DNA of 64,000 nt from Harmothoe impar (Eukaryota > Annelida > Polychaeta > Phyllodocida > Polynoidae), in contig OX381717.1 in NCBI GenBank assembly GCA_947462335.1, positions 48,961,523 to 49,025,522 of the forward strand, written 5' to 3'. The translations under genes were made by a program, and so were the position numbers. How positions within the stretch are numbered: the first letter of the stretch is position 1; each line of letters begins with the position of its first letter. The notes beneath the pieces are model-generated. The model saw nothing but the letters and a program-made list of their open reading frames with translations. It ran no database searches and was not told the DNA's origin. Below are positions 1 to 12,749 of the stretch, piece by piece.

Positions 1-470
1 TGAAACACCGTTTATTTTTACAGTGTAACACAGTTTATTTTACGGTGAAGCTACGTTTAATTGATTTCAGTTTTATCGCACCAGGTGTCAGTTTGGTTCA
101 TGAAGAGATTTTCCTAGATGCTAGGAACACCATTTTTGTGGTGATAAGAAATATATATATACAGACACAGCTGTAAGGTTTGCTCTGTAGCCATCCTAGA
201 GTGACTTCTGCTCATGGACTGGTATTACAAAGTGTCATGAAGCATTCTATAAGGCTTTCATAGATTAATTCCTAATGACTAGGTCTGAAGTCTTGACACT
301 AAGATGATATTGCTGATTGGTACCAAATTGGGTTTGGAACCATATTGAGCATGGAGTTAGGTATAGGGGGATAAATGAACTGAACAACACTGGGACAAAT
401 CAGTTAAATTACACAAAATACCATTACAATTATTGTTTAGGCACTGAATCAGAATACAGTGACGTTTTGT
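1..470. other. Intergenic, end of a MITE-like repeat
   Basis: The first ~50 bases carry two short CACCGT/ACAGTGTAA-type repeat ends related to the array that follows, so an element probably continues beyond the window edge. The rest is AT-rich sequence in which I see no gene. Confidence 0.35.
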
Positions 471-477
471 ATTCTGT

Positions 478-786
478 CAAAATAACGGTGATTCACAGTT
501 CCGTAGAAATAACGGTGACTTTGGGAGAAACGGTGACCGTGAAAATAACGGTGAAAATCCGGCACCCAGTGGTGCCAGTGAATCACCGTTATTTTAACAG
601 AACTGAGAATCACTGTTAAAAAATTTTATAACGGAGATGTCTTGTTTTAAAATAGCGGTGACAGTTCCGTAAAAATAACAGTGACTTAGGAAAAAACGGT
701 GACCGTAAAAATAACGGTGAAAGTCCGGCGACCCAGTGGTGCCAGCGAATCTCCGTTATTTTAACGGAATTTTTTTTTACAGTGTA
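478..786. repeat. Tandem pair of foldback units rich in ATAACGGTGA
   Basis: Two related copies of about 140 bp (about 478-617 and 648-770) follow each other. Each contains several ATAACGGTGA motifs in direct orientation and ends with the inverted form TCACCGTTATTTTAAC, so each can fold into a hairpin. The block ends with TTTTTTACAGTG. This resembles a non-autonomous DNA transposon that has duplicated internally. The 100-codon ORF across it follows the repeat and is not a gene. Confidence 0.6.
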
Positions 787-1117
787 GCAATAGGTGCTTT
801 AGCTTAAACTGTATTGCTGCCCCCAATCTGCCTTCCTTCTCTAGCCAAACTTAGCCAACGTTTAAGCAATCATACCATTCTCAGCCTCCCCCTGCCTCAT
901 CAAGTGCATATTTGTGCCAAAAATGCTAAAAGAGGCGATAAATGGGGTTTGTATGTGACTTCAAGTGGTGTATGTGCACTACAAATGTACTTCGAGGACC
1001 GATGTATCATTTCCAGCGTACCATGCAATCGATAGCTGCATCACGCTGTATAATATGAATAATAAACATATACATTGAACTATAGATTTGATTGATGCAT
1101 AACGCTGTATAATGAAT
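787..1117. other. Intergenic
   Basis: Unique-looking sequence. A ~55-bp segment beginning AATAAACATATACA at about 1061 recurs just after the next MITE at about 1342, so the MITE sits inside a short local duplication. No gene seen. Confidence 0.4.
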
Positions 1118-1341
1118 ACCGTAAATTCTCGCGTATAAGCCTAACTCGCGTATAAGCCGCACCCATAACTTTGACAAATTATATAAGCCGCAGAGGGGGT
1201 CTGAATATTCCGATTTTGGTACTGTAGTATACTAATAAAAACTCTCGTATAAGCCGCACCCTATATAGTCATGTTTGGTATCAAAAGAAAGCTGAGTCTG
1301 ACTCGCGTACAAGCCGCGGCTTCTACGCGAGAATTTACGGT
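1118..1341. mobile_element. MITE, ATAAGCCGC family (copy 1)
   Basis: Terminal inverted repeats start ACCGTAAATTCTCGCG and end CGCGAGAATTTACGGT. The interior holds four TATAAGCC(GC) motifs. Related copies lie at 25516-25704, 42297-42523 and 56167-56274. No coding capacity, so presumably a non-autonomous DNA element. Confidence 0.8.
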
Positions 1342-1904
1342 AATAAACATATACAATGAACTATAGATTTGATTGATTGATTGAACCTAATCCCATATCT
1401 CCCCATTTCCCCTGTCTCTCGCCTGCACCCCCCCCCCCAGAAACCTGCTTCTGTGCATTATTTCATCGGGAAAATATGTCATGCCACACCTCCCCCGGTA
1501 GTATGACCACCGGTGCCCCTGAGTACCCAATAAGGGAAGTATTTACTCCTTGTACCGTATAGGCTTAACCACAGGAGGCACCCTCCTCTCATAAATCACA
1601 CTAAAAGTACAAAGAAACCTTTATAACATACTCCATACAGTAGGACAACAAGTATAAGGCTCATTTAACTGCCCCAGGCTGAGTTTGTGTAGGCTTTGCT
1701 CATGGGTAGTGTATGGGGGCACTGTTCTTCTGCTTGGAGAGTGTCAGGAGGTCACAGATTGAGGTGTCACCAAACAAAAATGGTCCTGACCTCAGAACCA
1801 CTAATTACACTACCCCCAGGGGGCACTGATGTTAAGTGAATGTTATTAGCATTTTAAATCATGTTTCTTTCATGGTAGGTCGAAGTGGGAGGGTTTAGGA
1901 GAAA
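1342..1904. other. Intergenic
   Basis: Pyrimidine-rich stretches (C-run near 1429) and otherwise plain sequence. No gene, RNA or clear repeat end seen. Confidence 0.35.
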
Positions 1905-2970
1905 GGGCAATTGCAAGTGCATGCTTGTTAAATGTGGGAAGGGAGAAAAATTGAAGTAAGGGGAGGGAGGCAGGAAGGGATGAAAGGTAGGAAGCAAAGA
2001 AGTAAGGAAAGCGAGAAAGAGAGGAGAAGAAAGTAGAAATCAGTAAGTAAGCTATTTTGAAATAAAATATTTAAATCCGAGAAGAAAAAGCCAGAGAGTA
2101 TATTGGTGCGGCGGCACTGGAATTGGTGTGTGTGGCTTGCACAGAATACCTAGCTAACAGTTGTATACCAAGAATGGGCCCAGTTACCTGTGAAGTTGCA
2201 TATAACAGTGTATGTATGTATATGAAAAGGGATGCTCAGAAGTGGTAGGGGTGGATAGGTATAGTGGTTAGCTCTGTGTGTGTGGGGGGGGGGGGTGAAT
2301 GGTACCACCAGGTATAAAGGTGGAATGTGGAAGGATGGCAGTTTGAAAAGGACAAAATGCCCGCACAGGCTGCTGTTTCTGGCCCATCCCTATTTAACCA
2401 CAATACTGGCAGCGAAGAGAACCAGCCACCAAAATGGGCAATTGCAAGTGCATGCTTGTTAAATGTGGGAAGGGAGAAAAATTGAAGTAAGGGGAGGGAG
2501 GCAGGAAGGGATGAAAGGTAGGAAGCAAAGAAGTAAGGAAAGCGAGAAAGAGAGGAGAAGAAAGTAGAAATCAGTAAGTAAGCTATTTTGAAATAAAATA
2601 TTTAAATCCGAGAAGAAAAAGCCAGAGAGTATATTGGTGCGGCGGCACTGGAATTGGTGTGTGTGGCTTGCACAGAATACCTAGCTAACAGTTGTATACC
2701 AAGAATGGGCCCAGTTACCTGTGAAGTTGCATATAACAGTGTATGTATGTATATGAAAAGGGATGCTCAGAAGTGGTAGGGGTGGATAGGTATAGTGGTT
2801 AGCTCTGTGTGTGGGGGGGGGGGGGGGGGTGAATGGTACCACCAGGTATAAAGGTGGAATGTGGAAGGATGGCAGTTTGAAAAGGACAAAATGCCCGCAG
2901 AGGCTGCTGTTTCTGGCCCATCCCTATCTAACCACAATACTGGCAGCAAAGAGAACCAGCCACCAAAATG
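1905..2970. repeat. Tandem duplication, ~531-bp unit, two copies
   Basis: Copy 1 (1905-2436) and copy 2 (2437-2970) are nearly identical. They differ mainly in the length of a poly-G run (near 2283 and 2814) and at a few single bases. Each carries a purine-rich GGAAGG/GAGAAAG tract and a piece resembling a tRNA A-box (ATAGTGGTTAGCTC), but no matching B-box. The high identity points to a recent duplication. Small ORFs across the poly-G run are not credible genes. Confidence 0.9.
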
Positions 2971-3175
2971 CCATCACATGGGTCATGGAGTGCAATACCC
3001 CCCCCCCCCCCTACCCACACACCCAGACAATTCCCCACCCACCTGCTTTTGGCCAGAACTTAGTAGAATACCAGTCACTCAAGGCCCCATGGAACACCAT
3101 GGAACCGTGCAGTTTTGCCAGTTCAGGTGCCAGCAGATGCTTGGTGGTGTCCAATACTATAATAGTTATAATACT

Positions 3176-3366
3176 ACACAGCCAAAAATATTTTTCCCAT
3201 TACAAGAAAATACGATAAATCATCTTGTCTGACTGACAAATGACTAGTTTCAAGAAAGTTTAAAGAAAATATCAGGAAAAATATTTTCTTAAAGCTAGTG
3301 ATTTGTCCGCCAGGCGAGTTTATTCCTCTTATTTTCTTGAAATGAGAATATTATTTTTGGCTGTGT
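3176..3366. mobile_element. MITE with ACACAGCC termini
   Basis: A perfect 15-bp terminal inverted repeat (ACACAGCCAAAAATA) bounds a 191-bp element. An ACT triplet on both sides may be the target duplication. The interior is partly palindromic. No ORF. Confidence 0.8.
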
Positions 3367-5730
3367 ACTGTATCAATACTGATGGACATTTTTATAATGT
3401 AACTTAGACCCTTTAAAAGTGTCTTCGATTCTATAGTGTGTTTTAAATTCTGAAGATTTGTTAGAATACTTCCTCACTGCATACTCGTGTCATTGATTGT
3501 GAATACTGTTATAAGCATAAGTGAATGTAGACCTCTCAAGTTTCCTAAGTTTAGAATTATATTCACCATTATAAATAGAAATCAGTGCCTGGTTTATATT
3601 CATAGTCACCATATAGTCACCATATAAATACAAAGTGTATAATTTATATAGATTTGTGACATATTGTATTACACCTACATAATAGATGTCACATTTACAT
3701 GGAAATTACAGACCATTAATGGCCTTTCTTGCCCTTTCACCTTCCCTTTCTCACCTCTAACCCCTACCTCCACACAAACCCGCCACTCCTCTTACTGTGG
3801 TTAGTGCTGAGTGTGGGAACTATTTCTTTAGTATAGTAGTTGTGGTAAAACCAACAGTCATGCAAATGGATTGTATTGTGAAGAAGGTGTAATTTCATAT
3901 GAGCTGAGCTTCTTTAAATGTATGAGTATGAGGATAGTGCTACTTAGAAGTACACTATACTGCTTTGGAGAACAAAATTAATATGTAAGGATCCGATAAT
4001 TCATAAGAGTGTGACATTGTTTTTTATGGAGTGTTGTTTTAGATCAAATACATCATTTTGTATTTTATATTCTCTCAATAAATATATTCATCTCATAGAT
4101 ATTCTTCTACAGAAATCATGATAAAGAAAGCCACAATTTCACTCTAAGCATGGTACAGTGTAACTAAAGTGTTAACACATAGAAAGGGCTAAGTGGACCA
4201 TGCTGGCCAAAAGTAGGAATCTTGGATCCTCAGCCTGGAACTGGCCAAACCTGGAGGACTAGAAGACACAGGTGGGAGGGGGGGGGGGGGGAGGGGGTAC
4301 TGGAGGAAGCTTGGCACCAGTGCCTACTTACAGACTGCACCAAATGACCTAACACTGGATCTGTACTCTATGGCCTTCTATACCTGGATGTCTTAGGGCT
4401 GTGGTGATTTGCTTGGAGGACTGCGTCTGTATAGCCAGGAATGGCAGGTGTTTGTATTCATTATGATGTAAGCATATACATGTGCTTGGAATTGTAGGGA
4501 CATTGTGTTAGCAGGTGCAGTATTAAAGGCAATGCAAGTCTCTGCCGAGTGTATATATCTGCTTCTTTCTATTAGGTTATTGCCCTTTATCTCCCCTTTC
4601 TCTTTCCTCTTTCCCGTTCCCTGTTTCTGTGCACACCTATATCATATCATTGTGTTTATTCTCTCTCTAGCGGTCTTATTGTCTGTCTCTATCTATCGTT
4701 TTCTCTCTATCACCTGACCCGGCCCCCTCTCCTCCCCGTTTGTCTGTCTGTATGTAACTATGCCCATCCCTGTCCATCTATGTCTGTCTCTCTGTATCTC
4801 TTACTATCTTTCTCTCTTACTGTTTCTCTCTGTCTCTGTCTCTGTCTCTCTTGCTATGTCTGTCTGTCTGCCTGTCTGCTTCTGTCTCTATTGCTATCCT
4901 CCAATCAGTTAGTGCCCACTACACAATCTCATACCCACACCCACGCCTAAGTTGATACTATTTCCAGAACACCCCCTCCCATCCCTTCCCTCCCCCTACC
5001 TTTGATCAGAGTCTTTGAGGCACTGCCAGGATCCATGTTGTGGCCCGACAACCTAAATCTGCACCCATCACCTGCTGACCCGAATACAGGGTGCATTTAG
5101 GAAGTGTGTACCCCTGTTGGTATCAGTTACAGTAGAGAGGTTAGCAAAACCTGCGTCTCCCCGAACCATGCAGAGCGCATTGGGATGCACCCAACCCTAG
5201 TAGTTGGGGCACTGGGGTTGGAGCAGAGATTCCCTTACCAGAAGCCCTTATAATAAGGAACGTTCACAAATTATGTCACCTATTTCAGACTTTTTTGGGG
5301 GCCACCACCATGTCAATGATGTCATTTGCGAAAGTTCCCATAGCTATAGATAGTGAACATGTGAGTTCTGCATATATAGCTGAGGGGACTCCCTGTATTC
5401 AGTACATTTTGGCAATTATTCAAAAACCATGAATCGGTCAGAATGCAGTGTATATCAATTAAGATGTCTTCATAGATTGACATGATCAAGGAATCTAGGT
5501 ACATTTTTCCATCCACCTGACATGTTGACCTTTGCTCTTCATGATGACAATGCCTCATGCATGTTGTGACTAATGGTGCCAGCACTTATTAATTGTTCCA
5601 GCCTAACAGGAGCAGGAGGAGGCGCCATGGGGGCTGCTGAGTCACCCAGTCATATTGACCATTGTCTACAGGTTGTATACAGGAGCAATACCCCCCCCCC
5701 CATCCACCCACCCACACCCACTCACAGACA
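3367..5730. other. Intergenic with simple repeats
   Basis: AT-rich sequence. It contains a G-run at about 4266-4293, a pyrimidine microsatellite of TCTG/TCTC units at about 4590-4880 and a poly-C run near 5691. A minus-strand reading frame at 5322-5585 is open for 87 codons, but I find no splice signal or recognisable domain to support it. No gene called. Confidence 0.35.
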
Positions 5731-5985
5731 GGCCAAATATGAAAAAAAAAGGTTTGTTTCAGGTCACCCGGCAGTGTTAGCAAAACAGGGCAGACTGTAA
5801 CGTTTTATGTGCAATTTTGAGGAAAATTTCGTATTTTTACACTTTTCTTCTTGGTCAGTTTTACGGTGTACATGGAGGATGGCTAGTACTTTCATGTAAA
5901 AAGAAAAATTGAATAAATATCTGACCTACCGACCCTATTCGTTCTTCCCATGTTACTTGAAACATACCACTATTTATTTTTGGCC
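5731..5985 (+). mobile_element. MITE, GGCC/GTTTCAGGT family (copy 1)
   Basis: Begins GGCC plus an A-run then GGTTTGTTTCAGGTCACCC. Ends with a divergent inverted copy (TTACTTGAAACATACC then TTTTGGCC). The interior shares the blocks TTTATGCAATTTTGA and GACCTACCGACC with copies at 14364-15433, 26885-27094 and 34046-34281. No coding capacity. Confidence 0.75.
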
Positions 5986-7172
5986 CAACCCCCTCCCACC
6001 CACCTACCAGATATCTACTCATTTTCCTCCTATAGAAATGCCTCAGATTCTCAATGAGCTCCATTCATTGCTGAATGTAAAGAGGGAAGTGTCCTCTCCC
6101 TGTCTCAACACCTGTTCTCTTGTTCCAGAGTATGTCCTCCATGCACCCAAGCCTACCATAGCCCCCCCCCCCCTTGGGACAGGTCCTCTTCCCCCACATT
6201 CATCCACAGGGTCTCCTCTCACACTAAGCTACACTCTGGCCTCCACACCCTCCACATTCCCTATGTAATACAGTTAGTCATGTGTTGTATTGAGTTATGT
6301 CACTTCATCAGGGTGTTATAACTAATTAATTACTAATGTCCCCATGACACATACTCCATTGCAACATAACCCAGACCAAAAATGGCAGAGTCATGCTGTT
6401 ATGGAATAGTGAAGGTCTATATACTAGTAACGTGCAACTGCATGAGTGCTATGAATCTCCATGTCCATCACCCCTATAGTGATGCTGAACGTGGGTTCAT
6501 TAAAATGATCTCAGACCAATAAATTCCTCATGATATAAGAGCGGACTTAAGCTACAACTAATGATGCTAAAGTTAAATCCGATTGATTTAGAGTTGAGTA
6601 CAACTAAACCCATATACTGAATGGTCATCATTCTGGAAATTCCTGAAATATTATGTAGAACCTTGAGTTAACAATCCTATCAGGGACTAATTATATTTGG
6701 AAATAATTCCTAGGTATTATATTTTTAAACCATGTGCATACTGGATTATGATTATGCTTATCTAGAAATCTCTCAGGAGTGATTTGGACCACAAGCATGT
6801 TGGATACTAGGCATTCCCAACAACAACGCCTTGCCTATGTAGCTAACAGTCCCACCTCATCTGATAATATAAGTAGGAACGTGTGCATTGCCTTATAAGC
6901 TGAGATAACATCTATAGTAAGAAACTATGTACATTGTACTTATAAATGTAGTCTCTAATCTTGTTCTTATATGTGTATAGGCTTGTAACTGAAGTAGAGT
7001 TTTGTACTTGAGATAGATAACATCATCTGAGACGTAACTGTGTAGTTAAACACATACTGCTACATTCAGATAGTGTTATCTCCATTATGTTTGTCTAACT
7101 CTCCTATAAAAATGGATGGGATAGGCCTAATATGGGTACTAAGGCAGTCAGTGTATCTGATTGGATCTAGAC
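5986..7172. other. Intergenic
   Basis: Plain AT-rich sequence with a C-run near 6163. I see no gene, splice-bounded exon or repeat termini. Confidence 0.3.
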
Positions 7173-7440
7173 TACACTGAGAAAGTAAACTTGTCTCCAG
7201 ACTCGTCGAAGTGACTATCATAAAATATACAAGTCAAAAGTTGTCTAACCTATCAGGTTACCATCCCACAAATAGAATCTGGAGCTGACAAATGTCGGGT
7301 TTTGGGCTGGCACATGACAAGTGGGTCTTCTATCTCCAGCTAGAAGACCCGCTTCCTTGTCACTTAGACGAGTTTTTGACTCGTTTATTTTATGACCGTC
7401 ACTTGGAAGAGTCTGGAGAGAAGTTTACTTTTTGAGTGTA
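7173..7440. mobile_element. Foldback MITE
   Basis: Left arm (TACACTGAGAAAGTAAACTT, continuing about 75 bases) pairs imperfectly with the right arm ending AAGTTTACTTTTTGAGTGTA. An inner hairpin is formed by GGGTCTTCTA and TAGAAGACCC. Non-coding inverted-repeat element. Confidence 0.7.
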
Positions 7441-9733
7441 CTGCTTGTATACATCATCTAAACCTTGTGATGTGAGACAATATTCTGTATTGTAGAATCT
7501 AGAATCTTTTAAACTGAGAACCAATAATGCGGCAATTCATGTTTAATACAGCTTTAGACACACTTTCAGAGTTCATATGCAATCGAGTGTTAGAGCCACC
7601 TCCCTAAAATATTGCTCTCACTATTGGTCACCACTGCTTTAGGTAAAGACCCCAATAATGTAGCATGGCTATTACCCTGTTGTGCACATATATGTATATA
7701 CATAATACATTATAATTATGTTTATAGGACAACTTATTATGTTGGCATTGCCAATACCTTGATAACAGCCAGGTGGACATTGCTGAGTGGGTGGTGGAGG
7801 AAATTAAGCCCTTATTAAACCACTCACAGGTGACTTATTTCCCTGTACTGCCATTTCTTTATGCTCCACTTGACTTGGTATCACGATCCTATAGGGCCAT
7901 AACTGGTGCCCCCTGGAGGCTGTCATCTTGTCCCCCGGTCTTCATTGATTCGCTGATTCCTGCATTCTAGAGCCACAGTGGTAGCGACATGTTAGGCCCC
8001 TATATAGCTATATAGCTTTGGTATGTAAGACTACCATGGGAGTCTGAATCTAGATCCCCCAGAACAGTTTAGGCACTGTTCCCCGCCCTGTTCAGATCAC
8101 CACGAGTACACTGATTTGACCTATTCTGCTAAGCCCTGCACACACTATACACACAATCCGATCTGTTTAATGGATCATTGCACGGCGATTAGGTGAGAAA
8201 TGGTGCAGCGGACGTGTTTAAATATGGGGTTGTGACATGAATAATAATCCTGGGACCAGAATGAGTGGAGGCGTATATAGAAAGAGATTATTATACCAAC
8301 AGTTTTGTCATATATACTGCTTATACTATAGTATAGTCAGTGCAGGCCTGATCAGGGAGGGAAATAAATAATTCACAATATAGCGCCAGGCTGTCCCTGC
8401 GCTCCTGTAGTGATCTATGCAGTGGTCTATAAGGGGATAAAATATATAAAATACCAAAAGAAAAACATACAAAAGGAGCCAGTGAGCTCTTTTGTGTCCA
8501 GTAATAGCTCGGTCCAGTCCATTTTTAAACCTTTTTTTCCATTTTTGGTCTGGTGTCAGATTTTACACACACAATAGGACCCATTCCCACCTGCCTAGAC
8601 GGGTTTAACCTAGATCAATTTATACTTAACAAATTGTTCATTACATGATGCACAACCTGTCACATGGTCTGTAGCTTTGGCCTATAGGTTAATTGATGCT
8701 TAAAGCCAAATAATCATTGGGCTTATATCACCCTCATATATAAAGCGTTTCATATGTCTGCACTACTGCCTTTTATATGGCCTGAAACTTCTGAAGATGA
8801 TAATTATTTCAGAGAATAATATAATGATATATATATATAGGTTTGCATTCCAGGTATGTATAAACGGTGCATATATATGAAGCCTGCCCTCCAATCCTAT
8901 TAGGGGTTGTAGCAGTAAAGACCACTAATTGCTCTCCATATCTATATGCAGGTTCATTAGCCAAAGTAACAGCCCCTTATAAAGGGACTACCTGTTCACT
9001 GATTGGAACCCTAGTCTACTCGCCTCCGCTGCATTCATGCATCATGCCGATCCTGCGGAGTTGATACACTCACGAAGAGCATGATCCAGGGATACAGCAA
9101 GGCATCATGGTGACAAAGGACATAGCGCATTAAAACACCATGTTGGCCTTAACGGGTTAAGCGATAAACAGGTAATATTATATAGATCGATTTAATACTT
9201 AAGCATAACAGTCTAATCAAGTGTCTGGATACCTGTTATCTGAAGCATGATACTATTATATCGTCTCTTTGAATATATAGCATGATATGATATGGCGTTT
9301 CAACTGATTAGGTAGGCCTTAATTTATATGTATTCCTAGAACTAGACTTTCAACTACAAAGGCAATGCTTTTCCCCTCTTGTAATACTTCTAAAATCTTA
9401 GATCTGGACTAGCATCCACAAGACCTACAAGTACTCTCCCTTTTTTGTTTTATTCCATCACTTGTCCGTGCTCTTTTTTCCTATTTCCATTCACAGTCTT
9501 TTATGCTGGTAGAATGCACTGCAAATATGCAATGCAAGGTAGATCCATTATATGGTCTGCTCCACCTAACCCATGCATGCATGCACTTGGCCGTCTCAAA
9601 GGGAAGATATCGAGTATTGAATACAAGGTTGATGAGGGGGGAGGGGGGAGGTTGATGCTTGCTACTAGTAGACCCACCCAGCCTCCCTGCTCCCCCTCTC
9701 CCTCTTGAGTTGATGAGTCATAGTTCCACCTAC
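7441..9733. other. Intergenic, possible intron of the gene starting at 9848
   Basis: No further exon can be assigned. Short AT dinucleotide runs (near 8828) and an A/G-rich patch are the only features. If the signal-peptide exon at 9734-9848 is real, its gene continues into this stretch on the minus strand, but I cannot place the next exon. Confidence 0.3.
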
Positions 9734-9848
9734 CGGTTACTGCAGCTAGCAACACCAAAGCCAGCAATCCACGCGCCAGGGCCCAGCAGGCAGACAGGCT
9801 CCGCGGCCTCTGCCGCCCCGCTATACCGTCAACACCGCGCTTATCCAT
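9734..9848 (-). CDS. Probable first coding exon of a secreted or membrane protein
   Basis: On the minus strand an ATG at 9848 in strong Kozak context (GCGAAGATGG) opens about 38 codons. They have the shape of a signal sequence: a basic, Arg-rich start, then the hydrophobic core ARGLLALVLLAAVTG. The frame meets a good splice donor, G|GTAGGT, directly after this core at 9734/9733, so the exon would end in phase 1. It lies at the edge of a CpG-dense block that would serve as a TATA-less promoter. Beyond the donor the frame stays open but reads low-complexity sequence, which supports splicing. The protein family is unknown because no downstream exon was found. An upstream-extended or plus-strand gene from the same CpG block is the alternative. 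Confidence 0.42.
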
Positions 9849-10170
9849 CTTCGCCGCACCTCCCGTTCTCTCACTCAGAACTACTCCTCACACGTTAAAA
9901 TCCAAGCCTCACTGGCTCAAACCTACTCCAACTGGCGGGTATAGGTCCGGGGAAGGCTCCTCCATGCTTGGGTCGCTTTTGCCGGGTGGTTTTCTGTCAC
10001 ATTTCTAGCCCGTTTTACCACCGCTCGTTACGAGGTGCACGCCATTTGGCCGCGTACTGAGTTGGGAGACGCGCTTGGCGCCGTCAGTGGAGCTGTAGTT
10101 CCGCTGGCGCTCACTGAGGGCGCCACCTGAGTGGGAGGGAGGGGATTCGTGACACTGGTGTCCTGTGCGG
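9740..10170. promoter_or_regulatory. CpG-dense block, likely promoter
   Basis: CG dinucleotides are frequent here, while most of the surrounding DNA is CpG-poor and AT-rich. The block contains GGCGCC, CCGCGG-like and GCCATTTGG (YY1-like) motifs and no TATA box. It overlaps and lies upstream of the minus-strand exon at 9848, so it is probably that gene's promoter. It could also fire to the right, but no plus-strand exon was recognised. Confidence 0.45.
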
Positions 10171-11028
10171 CAGATGGTGTCCAGGGTATTAAAGGGGAGC
10201 CTGGTTGTTCTAAGCGTTAGTGCTGGGCTTTAAGTAGCAGATCTATGCAGTCTGGGATCTCCAGATGAGTTGAGGAAAGATAAGAAAAGCAGTAGACGGT
10301 GCCTTATATTGAAACGCCATGATAACCTTTCAACCGTTCAAGGACGGTCTAGTGCTTATAATAAACCTATATGCCCTTGATATTCCCTTTGTTTATATTG
10401 TTGATTAGCTCTGACACCTGTACTGCATTCATGCATCGTGCAGACCTTACATGACACTATGTCTCTTATTGTTCAACTGGGGTCAAAGTTCTAAAAAAAA
10501 GCTCTTGTTATCTATCGGTATATATGTTTCATCTTGAATTTAAACAATCTTAAATCTTACTTAAATGGTATGTCTGCATGTGTCTGCATTGGGTGTGTGC
10601 TGGAAACGATTAGTGGCTTTATCGGGGGATATAGTTCATGGACTGGGCTTTGAAACAATCATACTGCACCATCACATTATCTCTTCATTTAAAAAAAGGG
10701 TACCGTTGCATCTATAGTGAGCCTTGTAGCAATATGGGGAGGTATTGGCGAATGGAACCGACTCGGGTTACAAACATGTAGTCTGATCTCTACGGCTATA
10801 CATCATCTCATAGCTAAGCTTCAACCTGGCACTAGCGAGCAACTGGCCAATGCAGCATCATGCTAACTGTATGGGACTGAAGAGTCAGCACGGTGAATGA
10901 AAGTAGCAAGGGCTGTTGTCATGCATCATGACGACTAAATGCACAGAACGTTAAAGTAATATATGCTGTATGCATCATGGTGGTCCTACAGGGTTGAAAC
11001 AATAGAATGGAAGTCAGCATTAAGACCA
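10171..11028. other. Intergenic
   Basis: No gene, repeat end or RNA recognised. Confidence 0.3.
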
Positions 11029-11279
11029 ACGTATACACAAATAAAAGAAGTAGAATCACTGTGACTCTCGACTTGATCACTGAGGTAACTCTCCCCAGGA
11101 CTTTAAAGTGACTCCCTAACATGTACAGGACTCTCTAATAACTCTATAGTGACTCCTAATCTAAAACTCTCAAATAATTGGGAGTCACTTTAGAGTTGTA
11201 GGGAGAGTTACCTCAGCGATTGAGTCCAGACTCCCATTCGGGAGTCACTGTGATTATACTTCTTTTCTCTGTGTATATG
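11029..11279. mobile_element. Foldback MITE
   Basis: The two halves are imperfect inverted copies: ACGTATACACAAATAAAAGA on the left and TCTTTTCTCTGTGTATATGT on the right. GAGTCACT/AGTGACTC and GAGGTAACTCTCC/GGAGAGTTACCTC pairs lie inside. Hydrophobic ORFs across it are by-products of the repeat. Confidence 0.7.
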
Positions 11280-12649
11280 TTCATATAGTATATTATCTAA
11301 GGAAATAGTAAGGAGTACCACGGTGAAATGACGTGAATATAACAAAATGTGTAAGTTCACCTTTCCACAGTCGTAATGGTTTGAACAGTTCAAAAAATTG
11401 AGAGGCTGCCATTTTAATTCGGGCCAATACCCGGTAGGTATACTGAAATCTGGCACTAAGTAAGAGACATAGGTAAACTTGGTTATTTTACGCGTTGACC
11501 CTGTTTCATGTTTCGCTAGGCTGGAGGCCAAGTGAAATGCAACTCGAGGGTCAACAAGTGAAATAAGTTTTTACGTTGTTGGTTTTTAATTTTTTGGTCC
11601 AAAATACCAAAATTATCATCCGGGGAGCCTAAAATAGCTATTTTCTACGCCGTTTAAATGTAAACAAACCGTTGATAAGGTCACACAGTGTCGTGAAATA
11701 TGAGCATGGTTTATCTCACTGGGGGTCTGAAACACAGCCTTCCTTGTTTTACCAATGGTGCTGCCGTATTTGATGAAAAATGAAATCCTAGTTGTCATTA
11801 TCCTTGTATTGACATTAATTGATACTGATGTCACTACTAAATTCGAAACTGAAAACAAGAAAATTCCTTGATTTCATGGATAAAACCAGGGAGAGTACAC
11901 TCCATGATAAAACCTATTGTATATCCACATAAGGCTGCCTGTGGTTCATAATTCCAAGAACTTTCTCAATCAGGAAAAATGAATATATTTCTTTTAATCT
12001 AAAGAGGCACATTTAGTACGGAATTTGTATTACTGACATAACTGATGTGGTCAAAATCGAAATAATGGTATATAATGTGATAGAAATGTATAAGCAGGCG
12101 TGAACCATGGTGTGACATCGTTAGACGTTAGTGGATTCACCACCTCTGAACAATACATCATGAAACGCTGCATTCTGTCAGCATATGTGGACAGTCGAGG
12201 GAAAAGGGTCCTCCAAGGTAAAAACTCAATAATAAAATTGATGTCATCAGCTTTCCAGTGATATATTTTATAAGCAGGTACCACTTCTAGTTTTTGAGTA
12301 CTGGCTCTCTGAATATGGGTGGTCACTGTCCAATCTTAAATGCCAATAAGCTCTATCTTCCTTTGTTTTAGAGATATTCCTATCTAATTAGCATAATTAT
12401 GCTAATTACCAAATATCCAAACTTTTCCAAACAATTGGTCACAGCTTTTGATCTAAAAATGGTATTTACATTCTGTTTTCAGCATAGAAATTGTTTTGGG
12501 GCCTTCTTTCATTCAATTTTTTAAAATTTTCAATTGAGAATGAAAATCATGTTTCCATGGCAACCAATGTGTGCAAAAACACCAATTTAGGCCCAAAAAC
12601 GTTCTTTTCCATTCCAAATATGGAATGTTTTCCCCAAAAATGGAATCTT
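11280..12649. other. Intergenic
   Basis: AT-rich sequence with short palindromes (AGCATAATTATGCT near 12391). Several small open frames are present on both strands, none with splice signals or recognisable domains. Confidence 0.3.
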
Positions 12650-12749
12650 CTAATGTGGCCTATCATATTCTACACAAAAAAGTAGTATAGACAGGTTTTT
12701 GCTATATCTTGGTCCTTTTTTGGCTATATGGAGCCCCCTTGTGGCCAAA

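Noticed and set aside
5573..6268. Pro/Thr-rich plus-strand ORFs at 5573-5800 and 5909-6268
   Set aside because: They cross a poly-C microsatellite and a MITE, with no splice signals or homology.
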